Origin: Chondrilla cf. caribensis | Taxonomy: Eukaryota > Porifera > Demospongiae > Chondrillida > Chondrillidae | Direction: 5' to 3' | Assembly (NCBI GenBank): GCA_964020155.1 | Contig: OZ026569.1 | Coordinates: 2,005,471 to 2,069,470 of the forward strand | DNA: 64,000 bases | Shown here: positions 1 through 12,919 of the stretch, piece after piece | Layout of the letters: every line of letters starts with the position of its first letter | Position numbering within the stretch: the stretch's first letter is position 1 | Notes under the pieces: generated by a model | Told to the model about the DNA's origin: nothing | The model's database searches: none | The model's input: only the letters and a program-made list of their open reading frames with translations | Program-made: the position numbers and the translations under genes

Positions 1-469
1 TAATTGTGATAATCTGGCACGCGCGTGTAGCTCACCATATCTCCTTCACCTTCCACTACTATCTGCAGTCTCCCTGTTACTCCAGCTCCCCAGCCAGAAT
101 TCGACAACACCCGGTCGATTGGATTACGTGTGCCTACTATAGCCGCACTGTCACGAACAGAGGACAGCCGTCCGCGTGCATCTGCAGAACGAACTGTCTG
201 TATAGTATGTAGGGTCGAGTATCTAAGTATAATCATAGATCTTCCATACCATAATAATAATATATTATAGATCCTCAATGATCTAGCTATATAGCTAGCC
301 CGTCCCCGCACACGCGCTCTACGGGCGCTAAGAGCGGGAGACGGTCTAGCCCGAATAGCGATTAGTTCACACCTCGGCCTCGTGACTATTGGCCAATCAA
401 ATGATCCTTGCCCAGAACTTTGGGTAGATTTTTGATTAATGACGTCACTGTCCGCTGAAGCCGTTATAT
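1..469. other. no gene recognised
   Basis: No exon-like reading frame with conserved protein features is visible. Bases 300-355 are locally GC-rich with an imperfect inverted repeat. The stretch ends at the ATCA-repeat tail of the neighbouring LINE fragment. Confidence 0.5.
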
Positions 470-1160
470 CAATCAATCAATCAATAATTATTTGAGTGCA
501 CCACACTCGAAGGTGCTAGGACATACCATTGGTCCTATGTAGCACTATACATCAATACACAACAACAGAATTAACTATTGAGTATCTAGTACACTAGTCC
601 ATCACAATTACAAAATAATGAGTTACACACCAAATCTGGCTGACCACATTACGCTAACATGATTTAAAATAATGTTATTCTTTGAACAGGCTTGTGATAA
701 TATGAACGCTGTCTTCTCTCTGTCACTCTTTCCTCTAAAACCATCCATCTCAGTGACTATATCAATTAATGGTATCCTTAAGTGTTCCCAGGTAGGGCAC
801 TGCAGCAGCCAGTCATCGCCATGGTGCAATACTATTACATCCCAGTGTAAAATTTCATTTCGAAGCTTAGCATGTAAGCAACGTGGCAAACACAGAATAG
901 TCCACCAATGTTCACATATGCATGACCAAACATCCAATGTTTCCAACATACCGAGGAGATAAATGCATCAGGTTTGACAACCCATTTCCACCTTCCTCCC
1001 AATGTAACTTTATAGCTGCCAAAAGGGCATACAAGATGAAGACAGGAACACCAAAAATTATAGTCAAAAGCGTGTTTTTGATGTTCTTCAGACAAAATGC
1101 AGATCTCCACGATGCATTGGATGCATTAAAACCAAGCATGTGCATTTGTAGCATGAAAAC
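470..1160 (-). mobile_element. 5'-truncated LINE, C-terminal and 3' UTR remnant
   Basis: The minus strand between about 950 and 623 reads as the end of a non-LTR retrotransposon polyprotein. It contains a degenerate zinc-knuckle-like stretch (LLQCPTWEHLRIPLID) of the kind found behind LINE reverse transcriptases, followed by DGFRGKSDREKTAFIL. The stop at 623 is followed by about 130 bp of untranslated sequence ending in a short (TGAT)n tail near 470-490, a typical LINE 3' end. The upstream part is frame-shifted and the reverse transcriptase is absent, so this is a dead 5'-truncated copy. It lies downstream of the V-ATPase gene on the same strand. The family assignment (CR1/L2-like) is inference. 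Confidence 0.5.
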
Positions 1161-1623
1161 ACCAGGAGAATGAACATGTATCCATCATGTGTCCAAGAGG
1201 CTTCTGATCAAGAATATATACGTGTTCTGGTTTAATTACAGTTCACAATGCATGAATCTTAAATCCAACTTGATCTCCCATTACTTATACTGATTCATCA
1301 TATTCCTCTTTAATTTCATTTTTATCATATATATCCATTGTCCAAGTGCTTGATAATAGTCAATGTTATAGACTACTACACACGCAATATTATCATATGC
1401 CAATTCAAATTTGGTTCACATGCACATTAACTGTACATGGTGCAAATAGTATAATTAAACTATCAATCTTAGCTTCATCAGGCCTAAGTACATACAGTAG
1501 AACACCGTACATACAACTACCTAACGTGATCCATAAAACAGATCACAAATGGTAGCTATTAAGAGCAAAATTATACCTATAGCCTATACAATACTGTTGC
1601 TCATAAGTTATGTATGTCTATCT
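1161..1623. other. V-ATPase 3' flank, no separate gene
   Basis: This is AT-rich sequence between the LINE tail and the V-ATPase stop codon. It probably includes the 3' UTR of the V-ATPase transcript. No other coding signal was found. Confidence 0.5.
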
Positions 1624-4600
1624 TCACTTGGCATCTCCAGCAAGTATCGTTGCAAAGCTAAATGGCTGGAATTTGTATCCTTCCCCACTGAAGAACTTAC
1701 TCTGGAATTCCACCCTAGAAAGGACAGAAAAAAGGACAACGTCAATGATGTCCAACACTTGCGGCAGGGCTCGCTTACCAGTGCAAACGAAGAGTGTGCA
1801 GAAATGCAGACAAGCCCTCCATAACCAGTAGCACAGAGAGGGTACCAACTGCACACACAAGCAATGTATGTAAATTAAACCTCACATTTGGACATATGCA
1901 GTGCATGACCGTCAACTTACAGGCCCAAACCGAAAAGCCAAGGAAGACAAAAATCACAGATATGATTGTGGCCATTATTGGAGGGAGGGTAATAGCTTTG
2001 AAATAAGACAAAGTGTAGCCAAAGTTGAGTATCTGAGACCACAAAACTTCCGACAATTCTGTACAAAGAGACACACACAACAATGACTTGTAGTTTACAT
2101 AGTCTACAGTGAACAAGCACACCTGCATGGGCTAAACTGAGAGCCCAAAGACGTAGGTAGGAAGCAGTATGGGAAATACAACTCAGGCAAAATTCAATCG
2201 TGTGAATAGCCTGAAGGATGACAACTTCCATTAGGCTAAACTGCAAAAAGTAACAACACACAATGAAGCACAGCCAATTCAACACTGAAACCAAGTACAG
2301 TTAACTGACTGATGGTTCAGCTGATGTACCCTTGGTATCATCTTTACCCTTGCCATCCTCTGCTACCTTGTTGGGATGCAGGATAGCCTCATCATCGTCA
2401 TCCTTCTCGTTGAAGTTCTGTGGACTGTACTCGCGCTGTGCACACATGGGAAATTCGACACCAACAAATATTCACGAGATGGCCAACACACATGGTTACC
2501 TAATCTCTGATACACACACACCTTACGGCTTCTTTTTTGCTTGACGAACAGGTACACAGGCTTGATGCACAACATGGCTGGCACACATGAGAAGGCAACA
2601 ATAACTAGAATCACCTGGATAACCTTCTACAGTTGGATTTTGGGAGGATATTTTATGATAAATGACATGCATGCACCAGTCACATCCCATAGTACCCACA
2701 TACTTGATAAATTGCAACATCACCACCATACAGTGGATAAACAGGGCTTGTGACATTTTTGGGTGGAGGGTAGTCATCAGGTTTGGAACCAAATCCAAGA
2801 AACATGTTGATCATGGTTATCAAAATGCTCGGAGCCTGCAAGCAAAGGAGACTTGATGTACATACACAGCCACAAAGTATGTATGTAGTTTTCCTCAAAA
2901 AACCTTTGAAGTATTGTCCCAATGACTGCACCATTTGACTACAATCAGGAACATCAGATATCCAAACAGGCTCAGAAGAAACAGGAGCTACGGGAATGAC
3001 AGAAAAACATTCGCAAATAGCATGGGTGCAAAGTCACTCTTCCTACTTGATACACTTATGATAAGTCACGAATATCCTTGTAATACAACACAATATCATC
3101 ACCTTTAGTGTGGTTCAATTGTGAAATACGTATGCACACATAAGTAGAAAGTATAGCTGTTACAAGCTGTCTACAAGGGTAATGCATCTGACATAATCCT
3201 ACAATATCAATAAAACTCTTTTCTGAAACTGGTGATCACTGGCTCACTCAGTCCACTTGAAATGATTGAAATAATTGTTAAAAAATGGGTACATTAACGT
3301 GAAATAACACACACAGTACCTGGGGAATGAAGTCAGAGATAATCCTGATATAGCTCTTGAAATGCAAGTAGTTTAGAATGCTCAAAATAATGCCAAAAGT
3401 CATCTGCGTAACTCCAAGAATTACAGCCAACTTCATCTTGTAGCTGTTGATGTACAGAAGCTTGTTCACTGAAACTTGCCAAATCTGCAATAAAATGTAC
3501 ACGACAAGCCAACAACTATCAATGAATGCACAGTGTTGCACCCTTTGAGAGACTACCCCAAGAGATGAGTTGAAGGTGGTCTTTCAAAAGAGGTGGTCTC
3601 AAAGGGGGTACTACTGCAGATACATACATGTGCACATCAAATAACAGAGGTGACCATCAAGACTAGATAAGGTGCAGTTATAACAGGTGAGTTTTACACA
3701 CTTACAGGGTCAATACCAAAAGGGTAGGGGCTGAAAGGTTTAAATGCCTCCGTTGGAAGAAATGTGGTGGTTGATTCGCCTTCACCAGTTTCAACAAATG
3801 ATTGGGTTGGACTCCTAAATTGAAATGAAAGCATAAATAAGTTCACACATCTATATTCCAAAGTGCCATCATCTCACTTTTGGTAAGAGACATTCCACTT
3901 AGATCCAAAGATGTTGAAAGATTTTGAAAAGCAATCATTGTAGATAAGTCCCGTATAAATTGAGAAGAGACCCATCAAGAAAATGATGTAGCGTCCATTG
4001 AATATGATGGAAAACAACTATGTGTGAAACACAGAAATGAAAGATTAACAGTATTCAAATGGAGAGAAATGGACAACCATTCCCAATGAAGTCAACAACA
4101 CATTGCAATACATGTAGGTATGTAGATATTTACACTAGATACTCACTTCACCACCAGTTTTACTGTTGGCTAATTTCTTTTCCCTCAGAATCAGCAAAAA
4201 TGCAAACAGTGCCATCAGAAAACCATGTCCAGCATCACCAAACATCACAGCAAACAGAAAGGGGAATGTTATGACTGCATACGGAGCTGATGGTGCGGGA
4301 ATACACACAATATGGTACCCTGGTAGTATCGTGTTTGGGCTTGCAGCAGGTGAACACATGTACACCTACGTACGTACCTGGGTTGACTTCTTGATATGTA
4401 GAAACACCGTAGGCATCGACAATGGCCTGGAAACCAACAGTGACCTTGTTTGTTTTGTTGTAGGTTGGTGGAGCCTCGTCAGTTTGAATTCGATGCAGAA
4501 TGGAAGGGACTGAAGATCCGCTCAACTCCTAAGCAACACACAGCAAGAGGGAGCAAAGTTATGAAGACTGCACAATTGGAAATACAGCCAGTTGGAGAAT

Positions 4601-7600
4601 GCAGTCAATAAGACATTGTAACACACATTCAAAAATAGCCCTGTGTGATAAGTGCAAATATACTATTACCGTTCTTGACATTTATTATTGCGATAATGAT
4701 GAGTTACGGTATTGATCATGCAAAACTGAATGTTCCACAGGCATACCCGTTTTCTGAAAATACTCGTGGAACAGATACGGGTACGGACAGGAATGGGCAA
4801 ACCCATTCTTCAGTTTACCCTATACTCTAATCAACACCTCGCAGTGGTATTTCTGGCATTTAAGAGGAAAGTCCTGAAATGAGCAGTGAAAGAATCAATT
4901 CGCAATAACAGGAAGATGAATAAAAACGATGAATCTGGAAAGATTTTATTCTTGTCTAAACACGGAAAACAGCCTAGCAAAGACACAACCTTTCCCCGAA
5001 CGACGATAAAAGAGAATTCGCTGCTTCATGTAACTCAAATAAAACACTCTCTAACTACATTTGGTCTGGCCTACATTTCAAAAACAACTTACGTATATGT
5101 GACAATTGATCAATGGATTGACTGCTAGAAAGGCAACAAGTGACCAATGAGGATACATGCGTACTATATGCAGACAGTTTGGAGACCTGCAGTGAAACCT
5201 ACACAAAAGGTACTTCGATTTTCACTCACAGTTCCTCTCATCAGTGCTTGCTGGACTTCCTCTGAGTACTCTACGGGATACCAGCACTCTGCGATTAGAC
5301 ACTTCGCAGTGACGTCAAGGTTGAACTTGTTCATTGTGTGGAAGATGGACTTGATCTTGATGACTTTCTGCTTCCATCCATCAATTTGATTGGCTATTTC
5401 TTGCAACTGTGCAATACTATGATCTTGTGTTTGACCAAGCACCTAACAACAACAATGCACACCATACATCCTCTGAAACTCAAAAATAATTTGTGTGCAG
5501 TCTGGTTCGCACAGACCATATGTACATCAATATTTGGCAGTTTGTCGAATTTTAGGGTATTGGCGGTTTTTATTTTGGCGGATGGCAAGCCCAGGTTATA
5601 ATTAAATTCATAGCCACAGTTACTGTGTTACCCAATATAAAAACTTTAATGCTTGAAGTTTGCTTTCGAAAATGGAGTTTTCGATCGACAGCTGTATTCT
5701 GTTCCTTTCTCTTGAAGTACCGATACATCGCCATGATTATTTGAGCCACACGGACACGCAATGTCGGGATTACATCACTTTATTGTGATGTAATCCGGAC
5801 GTTTGGCAAGGGTGCTATTATTTTGGTGAATATTATGTTGGTGGTAGTCAGTCAAACCGCCAAACCGCCAAAATAAAATGACCGCCAATATTTCCGGTTA
5901 TACGGTATAATGTAGTATAACAAATGGGAAATCGTCAGCATGTGCGAAGTGGGCCCTTTTCTCATATCCTGTCACATATGCTTTGCGTACACAACACAAA
6001 TTGGCAGATGCAGATTGCCAAAGAGAAAGGAGCTAGGGCAGCTGTGCAGACATTTCCAGCCAGTCAGAATGTCATTTGTGATTTGAGGAACAGTGTCCTG
6101 GTCATAAGCCACACTGCTTCGAGTTAATGGAACTCTCAACTTTAATGATTTCGTTTACTGTATGATCAATGCCAAACATTACTATCTGAAGTCAGAGATG
6201 TGACTTATACCCCATGAAATACAGTGTGCTAACATGTGAAAGATAGAAGTCTATTATGTGTGACAACCATTATCCTTGACTCACATGCAGTGAGGCATTT
6301 GTGTCTACCATTGCAGGTTTGACTATGTACAATGGTCACACAACTAACCATGTTGAGGTCCTCAATCCTCCCAGTAATGGCTAGAGACATGTCCCTTCTC
6401 TTGGCTGCAGTTGGTGGGCATTCGTAAAGAGTTGCTCTAAACCTGAAACAAAAGAAATCAAGACACACTCAAGGATTGTGCCAAACAATACCCTCAAGTC
6501 ATTGCATTCACCCTTCACATATTTTCTTGACCCTCAATCTCAACTGGTCACCTTGGAAAAACAGTATGAACACATTCTTGTAGATGTGCTCTCCCTACAG
6601 TGTGATGATGGTGGTGAGAATTGTGAAAGATTATTATGTACATAAAATGTAGTGGAGTTGTAAACAATTACATTATACGTACGTATCTCAGGAAACCCCT
6701 ATCGTTGCAAACTAAATCTTTAAACGTAGAGCGCGCATATAAAAGGGGGGTGGTTACACGTTTCTGAGTCTACGGAACAAAATGGTCGTCTAATGCTACT
6801 CCCTCGAGGAGAAACAATATACATTAACTCGTGCTCTACACAATACAAATTCTTCAAAGCATAATAGAAGTTGTATGAACATACAATAGTAATAATAACA
6901 TGGTATTTCCGTAAAAAATCGGTATCAAACTGTGATATTACGTGTTACCCTTACGAGGAAGTATACACGGGAAGAAAATTGCTATAAAGGAGGTTCGAAG
7001 ATGCTTTGGCAGTACTGTTTGGGAAAAAGGAAGGTTTAATATCGTTGGGCAACAGCTTCAATCAGATTTATTTGAGACAAATCTCGCTTTCGAACAAGTT
7101 AGCAGACACCACACAACTTGAGTAGCTGAAGCTGTGATAACACACGCCAACGTCGTTCTTTGTGTCATGTAGCAAAGGAATTCTCTTTGTCTACAGCTAT
7201 TCCAGCCAGCTAGCGGACAGTAAGCCGTTCAAGGTATGCAATACGTCAATTTCATCAAAAAGTAAAATTTCTGCTTGGAAAGGTGGACAACAAGAGTCAA
7301 AATCAATTGTTTAGTATATAAACGTGCATTCTTTTTTCATTGTTAATGCTTGTTAACAGCTATTGTTAGGATGAGAAGAAGCCTTTTTAGAAGAAAGCTT
7401 CTTTGCGTCCGTTTGAAACTTGTGCTTAACTATGTTTTCACGATGTATAACTACCCCCCCTTTTATAGTCGAATCCCCAACACCTCGAAACACGCAAGGA
7501 CAAGGTTCCGTACAAGTTAGCTACGGGTTTTTAAAAGTGCACTCTATGTTTAACACAATGTCATATTGAATAAAGCATACACAAACTCAATAATGCCATC

Positions 7601-9864
7601 AGATCTTATCTGGACTGCTATGACCGTCCCACCAAGCACCCAGGGTTGGATGGAGGAGAGATCAGACTTGCCAAGCACTCCTGAAGACATCCATCTAGTG
7701 CCCTAATGGGTTTAGCATTTTAGTTTAGGTGCCCCGTTAATAATTTGAACAGCCCACACTGTATGGTGTACTTGAAATACACCATAATATTGTAGGTAAT
7801 CAGCTATGAAGAACAGAAATGGTCAAGGTATATGGATTTTGATAGGAATTGCGCCTAATGTAACTAACTTGATTTCTCTACAATAGCTCTAGTAGAAGGA
7901 TGGATTCAAACACATATCGAAATGACACTTTGAGGTGTTGAGTAGAGTTATGGGGTAAACAAGAGAATGGGTATGCCCATTTCCATCCATACACATATCC
8001 ATTATACATGTATTTTCAAAAATGGGTATGTCTGTGTAACATTCAGTTCTAAATGATTGGTAAGTACCATATACAACTTGTAATTAAGATGAAAATCATA
8101 GGAACAAATACTTGTTGACTGGAAAACAGGCCTCATATCTCCAAGGTAGGTAATGCCTTCTTCATAGTGCACGCTCAGAGTGGTGCAGATGGCAAATGTA
8201 ATCATTGGCCTGGGAAACACGTACGAAAAATGCAGAATACATACAAGCTTGCATGGACTCACAGTGGATGGGTCCTCCAGAGGCTCATCAATTTCAGCTT
8301 GCTGCACATAAACATTCCCTCTGCATGCTCTCCACAAGACTTGCTCGAATCTTTGCAGTCTTTCACGGCGGATGACACCAGCAACAAAACTATCGCACGG
8401 AATCAAACAAACACAGTTACATCCTCAGACAACAGAAGTATCATGGCAAGTACTAACGTTAGCCTGTTGCTGGGCTCCGAGGTTCCTTCCTCCTCATTCA
8501 ATAATCCTGAGTACACAAGCACGAAACAGTGTGAGTTAACTCCACATGAACCTTCTAGACGGCAGATACAAGAAAATAGTTCTAAAAAACACAGCTGCAT
8601 AAACTTAACCTGGACCTTTAGTGTCTTCAGAGGCAACAGGAGGTGCAGTTTGCTGCTGACTAAAGGCTTCGGCCTTCATACATGGGATGAAATACATAGT
8701 TCCATGAGTATATGCACACACATACATAAGTGAACAGGAACATACTGTTTCAAAGAATCCCTGGGCAGCATTTATGATGTGCCTCAATTCCACCAAATCT
8801 AGGAGGTTACGCTTCAAAGTCTCAGTATTCCCATTGATTTCTTTAACATCACTTTCCAGCTCCTCGAACCTGGACTCGAGATCAATCATATACTGAGGGT
8901 CTGGTGCATCCACATGGCCTGCGGGTACAGGCTGGATTCCAGCATTTTCCAGCTCCTTGGAGAGAAATCCTACAATTTTGCCAGATGTTGAACAAAAAAA
9001 CATACGTTAAATTCACAACACGCAGGAAAGTATCAGCAAATTTCTAATCACAACATGTTTTTCCTGGTGCTTGAAGAAATCAGTCATTCGCTCATGATGT
9101 TCAGTTGGAAGTATACAAGTTCATTCACTTAATGGAGACTCAACCAAATGCCTACTGGTCTTATAAATACATTAGGTATTTCCTGAAGCTTACAGAGGTA
9201 GCAGTATGTACAGGTAGATCATACAGAAACTGATGTACATTGTATATGGTCTGAACTGATCAACTAAAACATGAAGGATGAAATTGTGAATGTGACAAAC
9301 CAGAGGACTACAGACAATGGTGGCTGAAGTTAATTTACACACTACATTTCACCACAGGCATGATGGTGTCGACTATCTATGAGCATGTAGGTTAGAAGGT
9401 TTAGGATTTACGGTTAGATCTAGTAACTCCGACCGTGTCTGCTCAGATTTAGATGAGACGTAGAATTTGAATAAGTGTCTTCAACTATTGAGTCGCATAC
9501 CCACGGACACAATAAAGATATGAACGTGTACCATAGGTCAGTGTTACGAGGGTCCACTGCAGGGTTTTTAATCCCACGCCAACCTACGTATGCGACAATC
9601 TTCTACTTACGAAGTTTTCTTTCCATTTCGTCGCATCTTCGGACTTCGTTCACAAATTTTCTTTGAAAAGCACTTACTTCTGGGTTAAGCTGTAGAAAGA
9701 TAAACCTTTAGCTTATACTTACGGAGAAGATAAAATTACTGACTCACATCTCTAAAGTGAACTTTGCCAAGTTCGCCCAATTCACGAATACAAGCATAGG
9801 CAGAATCGCTTTGAAGAAACAGCTGGCCTAGAGCCATTTCACGGGATCGAAATAGGGATCCCAT
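1624..9864 (-). CDS. ATP6V0A1: V-type proton ATPase 116 kDa subunit a
   Basis: Membrane subunit a of the V0 sector, which provides the half-channels through which protons pass during rotation of the V-ATPase that acidifies endosomes, lysosomes and Golgi. I assembled 22 exons in one frame (872 aa): 9748-9864, 9611-9689, 8746-8969, 8610-8673, 8458-8506, 8263-8389, 6512-6594, 6349-6442, 5230-5442, 4378-4528, 4147-4286, 3878-4017, 3706-3814, 3320-3484, 2904-2987, 2704-2835, 2522-2626, 2310-2435, 2123-2240, 1921-2058, 1779-1848, 1624-1714. Every junction keeps phase. The start reads [20 protein letters not shown], as in animal orthologues. The cytosolic half (about 1-390) contains [19 protein letters not shown] and PPTYNKTNK. 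The membrane half begins at [13 protein letters not shown]. The essential arginine is in [13 protein letters not shown] (about residue 764). The length is slightly above the usual 830-850 aa because of small insertions near 1590-1650 (acidic linker). Which animal paralogue (a1-a4) it matches cannot be told here. The symbol is used for the family. Confidence 0.96.
5540..5912. mobile_element. small inverted-repeat element (MITE-like) in V-ATPase intron
   Basis: The right end (5869-5912) reads as a terminal sequence also found at the right end of 45963-46228 (CCAATATTTCCGG then TATACGGTATA). A 12-bp perfect hairpin lies inside (5767-5778 with 5785-5796). The left end is poorly defined, so the borders are approximate. 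Confidence 0.4.
6719..7553. mobile_element. 835-bp non-autonomous TIR element, copy 1
   Basis: Begins TTAAACGTAGAG and ends CTCTATGTTTAA, so short terminal inverted repeats are flanked by TTAA. Inside each end is a second inverted motif, TATAAAAGGGGGG. There is no transposase frame. A second copy in opposite orientation, also 835 bp by my count, lies in the large RTK-B intron at 43812-44646. A TTAA target duplication is the hallmark of piggyBac-type transposition, but the terminal bases are not the classic piggyBac CCC, so the superfamily is open. It sits in the intron between V-ATPase exons 6 and 7. Confidence 0.75.
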
Positions 9865-10127
9865 TTTGGCGACAGTCCGAAGATGACGATCCGACAATAT
9901 CGAAGGCTATAGTTCACCGTCTTGTTCTTCTTCCTACTCCACGTGACAATGATGTGATGCAGAATGACGTTGTAATTATGATGCAATGCGACACGCGCGA
10001 ATCTAATACTATTTCGAATTCGAAGCTGAGGAATTGCTTCGACTAATAGCCAGCTGCAGCTGCAGGCTACGTATACTTTATACTAGTTGCAAGAATATAT
10101 ATAATTAGGCCGTCTTACTCGTAAATT
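9865..10127. other. V-ATPase 5' flank
   Basis: Spacer of about 260 bp between the V-ATPase start codon and the end of the upstream DEP-like exon on the same strand. It must contain the V-ATPase promoter. No TATA box is obvious near the start. Short palindromic runs such as AGCTGCAGCTGCAG occur near 10050. Confidence 0.4.
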
Positions 10128-10289
10128 CTAATGGAAGTAGTGCTCCCGATGGACATGTGCAATGACTCTCCCAGACAGCAAGGCCTGGCCATAGCGTAAC
10201 CCTTCTTCGTGATCACTGACAATCTCTCTCAGTAGCCACTTCAAAATTTTTTCCCAACAAACACATTCTCCTATTTCCTCATGTGATAT
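10128..10289 (-). CDS. terminal exon of a DEP-like domain protein (partial)
   Basis: A minus-strand exon with a good acceptor (TTCTGCTTGTTAG) opens into 53 codons and a TAG stop. The pattern CWEKILKWLLREIV, then DHEEGLRYGQALLSGRVIAH and a final HYF, resembles the second half of a DEP domain: the amphipathic WL helix, the conserved GQ-LL-G turn, and the valine/histidine ending. DEP domains mostly serve in membrane recruitment in GPCR, Wnt and mTORC1-linked signalling proteins. The upstream exons were not securely identified. The exon at 11377-11542 may belong to the same gene. The frame and splice site are well supported, the DEP call moderately, the parent gene unknown. Confidence 0.5.
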   Translation of the reverse strand: MSHEEIGECVCWEKILKWLLREIVSDHEEGLRYGQALLSGRVIAHVHREHYFH

Positions 10290-11376
10290 CTAACAAGCAG
10301 AAAACATGAGGAACAATGCTATTATAGCATTAATTGTAAAACATGCCATTGAAAAACATGTTAATTGAATGCACTACCCTCTAAAGGTGAGTTATAGCTA
10401 CAGCATTTTTGAAATGGCTATTGCAGGGCAAGTGTTACTGAAACTGTTTGTTCAGAGAACTGCTGTTCAAGAACATCCAATCTTTGATCAACTACTTTGT
10501 GACTGTTATTTTAAACAAAGAAAAAATTGTTTATTTACTTTTGGAGGCCAGTGTATACATATACAGCAGAAATTCTCTATTAAAGGACACTCTTAATAAA
10601 CAACCAACAACACAATATATAGATACAGCACTGCAGCAACTTGAGCACTTCATATACAGCAATTCATCTGGGAGAGAACATTAAGCACAGAACGTTCCAT
10701 GTAGATAATGGGATAATTTTGAATTTGAAATCCTGTGCTTTGATTGGTGCTCCATCATAATCCTTTATATCATGTGACATATGGACGAGCAGTCAATGAC
10801 CTCAACATAGGCCCCCAGGTGTTAATATTACCCTTAGCGCATCAAGCCTCAAGCAACTATGGTACCTTTGGTTCTGTTTTTTGGCCATCGACCACCCTTC
10901 CATATGCCATATATCACATGAAGAGGTTCGACTGTACATTGATAATATTCTAGAAATATAATAATGAGAGTGGATAGCTCCTGTACACCTTTCACATTGA
11001 GATATAGGTAAGACAGTATCAGTGCCACATACAAGCTACCAATCACCAGTTGCATACAGAACATACACATTGAATGTATAGTTTCAAATGGTTCAAAACT
11101 ACCTGTCAAACTTCAATACATGTGACATTTTGAGATGATTGGGTCTGACTCTTGTGGGTTTCCTAGCTAAGCTTTACACTCAATTGTCACAGTTAACCAT
11201 GAAACACAGCACCCTGTACCAACTAGTTGCACCATGAAAAGGGTGACAAGTGTAAAAGTCAAATAAAGGATGCTCTACAGGAGACAAACAGCTAATAGAC
11301 CAGTATTAAAAATTGGAGATAGAGAAATGAAGTAGATTGTAAGCCTTGGACCAGTTCGTTAAACACAAGAAAGGCA

Positions 11377-11542
11377 TTAATTCAACAAAAGGGAAAGGGT
11401 ATTAGACGTTGTTGCTCCAAAACTGCTACATTGCTCCTTGTATTTCTTCTTGAAAGAGACACAAATTCTCAATACATCGGGTTCTAGTTCATCTGGTGCT
11501 GGTAGCTCGACAACCTCAATGGCATACATAACTGTCCGAAGC
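11377..11542 (-). CDS. possible exon of unknown gene (partial)
   Basis: A minus-strand acceptor (TTTAATATCTGTAG) opens into about 55 codons, including VMYAIEVVELPAPDELEPDV and ICVSFKKKYKEQC, and a TAA stop at 11377. Composition and splice signal look coding, but I do not recognise the family. It may be upstream of the DEP-like exon (10128-10289), in which case the stop would have to be avoided by an earlier donor, or it may be a separate terminal exon. Confidence 0.35.
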
Positions 11543-11822
11543 CTACAGATATTAAATACGTCAGTTATTACTGTGAACAAATAGGGTGCACTGTAATTGA
11601 ATACTTTTTAATCAAAGCAGTCCAATAAAGATAAATCCCTGAATGTGGATAAATTAAACAGCAGTAAACACAATTTAAATAACGTCTGCAACGTAGTATG
11701 TACCTGGTCATGTACAATAACAATGGTCAATATAGTCACTAGCATGTAGGTACCAGTTATGACCCCGTATACAGCAAGAAATGTGCCATCCTCATCACAT
11801 AACTAGTCGTTTCATGTCATTT

Positions 11823-12085
11823 TAACCCTAATCCCCACCCTTACCCTAACCCCTACCTCAACCCTAACCTTACTCCTAACACCTACCACAAACCTAACCT
11901 TACCTCTAACCCCTACCCCTACCCTAACTCTAACCTTACTCTAACCCCTAATCCTAACCCCTACCACTACCCTAAAACCCTAACCCCTACGTATACCCTA
12001 AAACCCTATTCCCTACCCCTACCCTAACCCTAACCTTACCCCCGACCTCTACCCCTAACCTTAACCATACCCCACCCCTACCCCC
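11823..12085. repeat. degenerate interstitial telomere-like array
   Basis: About 260 bp on the plus strand is made of CCCTAA-type units with many variants (CCCTAACCC, CCTTACC, CCCCTACC, CTCTAACC). This is a decayed form of the metazoan telomere repeat TTAGGG on the opposite strand. A short related stretch reappears near 12643-12675. Confidence 0.85.
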
Positions 12086-12444
12086 TGTCTCTAACATAAT
12101 GACGTGAAACGACTAATTATGTGATGAGGATGCCACACTACCAGTTCAGCGCCGCCATGTTCTCGATCAGGAGCTCCTGTACAAGGAGATCCGTGGAATT
12201 GATATCCGGAGATAACCGAAAAGTCGTAACAACAAGCCGCTGCCACTGAAGACGACAGTATCAATATTCGAATGTATGGACATAGACAGATAGACTGCTA
12301 CCCAGAACAAAAGTAGTAGATAATAAAATATGTTAGCACTGGGACCTTTCGTTTAAAGTTTTTGGCAAAGTCATGGTATGATGAACGGGATGTATTTCTT
12401 GGCTACTGAGTTATTTCACGTGTTATTATGTAGCTATGTAGGGT

Positions 12445-12482
12445 CATAGACACTCTAAACTACGTAGTTTAGAGTGTCTATG
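12445..12482. repeat. perfect 38-bp palindrome
   Basis: CATAGACACTCTAAAC and its exact reverse complement surround a central TACGTA. It is related in sequence to the palindrome at 12870-12919. Confidence 0.9.
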
Positions 12483-12484
12483 GT

Positions 12485-12610
12485 AGGGTGAACCTGTGTT
12501 CACCTACGTGTGTATATGTGTGTTTATTTGTGTTCATATGTGTTCACCTGTGTTTATCTGTGTTTGTCATCATCATGTTAATCTCGTATTAGCCTGTACC
12601 TGTGTTCACC
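12485..12610. repeat. imperfect TGTGTTCACCTGTGTTT tandem repeats
   Basis: Roughly 16-17-bp units of the form TGTGTTCACCTGTGTTT recur with drift between the two palindromes. Similar GTTCACCTGTTTT words follow at 12935-12985. No coding potential. Confidence 0.6.
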
Positions 12611-12869
12611 CGTAAGGCGTACCTGAATTCACTGCCACCTGAACCCTAACTCTAACCCAAACACTAACCTTAACAGATGATACTTGAGAGCCCTGATTTG
12701 AAATCGGTCACCCACCACAGAATACCAGCTGACAGCTAAAAATGTTGGAACAAGTTACCCTAAGTGCTAAATTGGACCCCAAATGTCATCTATTGGCAAT
12801 GTGCTCGGATGTTAAAGGATGAAGGTTGACCCAACACAAATTGGCAGTATATGTGCATTTGGTCTGTTT

Positions 12870-12919
12870 AACCATAGACTCTCTATACTACGGTTACGTA
12901 GTATAGAGAGTCTATGGTT
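12870..12919. repeat. 23-bp inverted repeat with 4-nt loop
   Basis: AACCATAGACTCTCTATAC followed by TACG is mirrored exactly after a 4-base loop. It shares the motif CATAGAC-CTCTA-ACTACG with 12445-12482, so both look like copies of one very short palindromic element. Confidence 0.9.

Noticed and set aside
8167..8733. A 188-codon plus-strand frame.
   Set aside because: Antisense to V-ATPase exons 4-6; no independent features.
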